Under the pieces are notes generated by a model. That model did not search any database. It saw only the letters and a program-made list of their open reading frames with translations, and was not told where the DNA came from. DNA of 64,000 nucleotides, taken from NCBI RefSeq assembly GCF_043197795.1, contig NZ_JBICTU010000001.1, positions 62,001 to 126,000 on the forward strand. Direction: 5' to 3'. Position 1 is the first letter of the stretch. Each line of letters opens with the position of its first letter. The stretch is from Sphaerisporangium sp040649355 (lineage in GTDB: Bacteria > Actinomycetota > Actinomycetes > Streptosporangiales > Streptosporangiaceae). Both the position numbers and the translations under genes were made by a program. This document shows positions 63,536-64,000 of this stretch, in pieces.

Positions 63536-64000
63536 ATGGTATCGATCGGGGGGTCGAACGACAGGCGTACGGACGGGCACCCCGGCACGGGCACAGGCAC
63601 CGGGGGCCGCTCCCACGGGAGCACCGGCACCGGCGCCCGGCCCGGCCCGGCAAACCCACACGAGCCTGCCACAGGGAATGTAAGCGGCCATAACCCGGGT
63701 GACGCGTATGAACCCAGCCAGGCCGGCGTACGAACATCCCAATCCGCCGACGTGCGAGAAGTGGGGACGGAAAGCCCTCGGAGCTCAAGGCCGGGGAACA
63801 CGGAGGAACGACACCAAGGGTGGGAAGACGTGCTCGAACCGACACCGGCGAACGTCAGGGAGCCGAGCTTAGGAAGGCCGCGCGAGCACGCGCCTCTCCG
63901 ATGGGAGGGCGCCGGCCTGCCCACCAGCCACGGCCTGGCAGCGCGCGGCGTCGGCGAGCTGATCGCGCTCGCGCTCGACGACGAGGACCCGGACGGCCCG
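63536..64000 (+). CDS. Open frame continuing past the right edge, unknown function
   Basis: A frame without a stop runs from ATG 63536 to the end of the window (154 codons seen). The first part is Gly/Thr/His-rich and disordered. The last 50 residues look more folded (APLRWEGAGLPTSHGLAARG then VGELIALALDD). TATCGT (63524-63529) lies six bases before the ATG, the same leaderless layout seen at 33014. It is divergent from marP. I recognise no domain, and the composition of the first part argues for caution. Confidence 0.45.
   Translation, partial: MVSIGGSNDRRTDGHPGTGTGTGGRSHGSTGTGARPGPANPHEPATGNVSGHNPGDAYEPSQAGVRTSQSADVREVGTESPRSSRPGNTEERHQGWEDVLEPTPANVREPSLGRPREHAPLRWEGAGLPTSHGLAARGVGELIALALDDEDPDGP

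Overview
The window is GC-rich chromosomal DNA from an actinobacterium with strong codon bias, frequent GTG/TTG starts and many 4-bp GTGA/ATGA start-stop overlaps. Gene order points to the Streptomyces/Mycobacterium branch; Streptosporangiales (Nonomuraea/Microbispora-like) is my best guess from protein flavour, but no rRNA or marker gene is present to prove it. I see no insertion sequence, prophage, CRISPR array, tRNA or rRNA. It reads as core chromosome with small lineage-specific pieces.

Left part (1-10.6 kb): the start of acuC (lysine deacetylase), a tripartite MacB-type export operon (HlyD-like lipoprotein, ATPase, permease), an MFS exporter, a small EF-hand protein, proC and a proline dehydrogenase with altered active-site positions, and an exported S33 peptidase. 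10.8-17.8 kb is the HspR-controlled chaperone operon dnaK-grpE-dnaJ-hspR followed by clpB, with two HAIR operators at the dnaK promoter. 17.9-23.5 kb holds secreted and small hypothetical proteins, a SDR-TetR-hydrolase group with a perfect palindromic operator candidate, and a CapA-type lipoprotein. 23.6-25.6 kb is a catR/catA-like Fur-catalase pair, whose promoter and operator can be read almost base by base.

25.9-37.4 kb carries a one-subunit molybdopterin oxidoreductase, an HD phosphohydrolase, a DUF2231-Rieske membrane protein, a TSUP permease, an SPFH protein, a lone ABC ATPase, a GAF-histidine kinase/NarL pair, and a SDR coupled to a divergent QueA-like protein. 37.5-39.0 kb contains two tandem paralogous secreted proteins with no recognised function. 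39.0-40.7 kb is an ornithine-lipid type olsB-olsA pair in which olsB is split by a frameshift. serB, sixA and hppA follow.

46-63.5 kb is a conserved actinobacterial block: anti-sigma factor and bldG, an Hrq1/MrfA-like helicase, a tad/Flp pilus locus (ssd, tadA, tadB, tadC, DUF4244 pilin, two TadE-like proteins), a degenerate Fic protein, acetyl-CoA synthetase, a Holin-X protein, an EphE-like hydrolase, DUF309 and the MarP-type periplasmic protease. From memory the same order occurs around Rv3649-Rv3671c in M. tuberculosis and, in part, around SCO3547-SCO3563 in S. coelicolor.

The best leads for new biology are the tandem secreted paralogues, the 9-residue repeat expansion in the TadG-like pilus protein, the split olsB, the QueA-like protein lacking family signature residues, the degenerate Fic protein with a Gly-rich insert, and a recurring leaderless promoter layout (TANNNT, then 6-8 bases, then the start codon).
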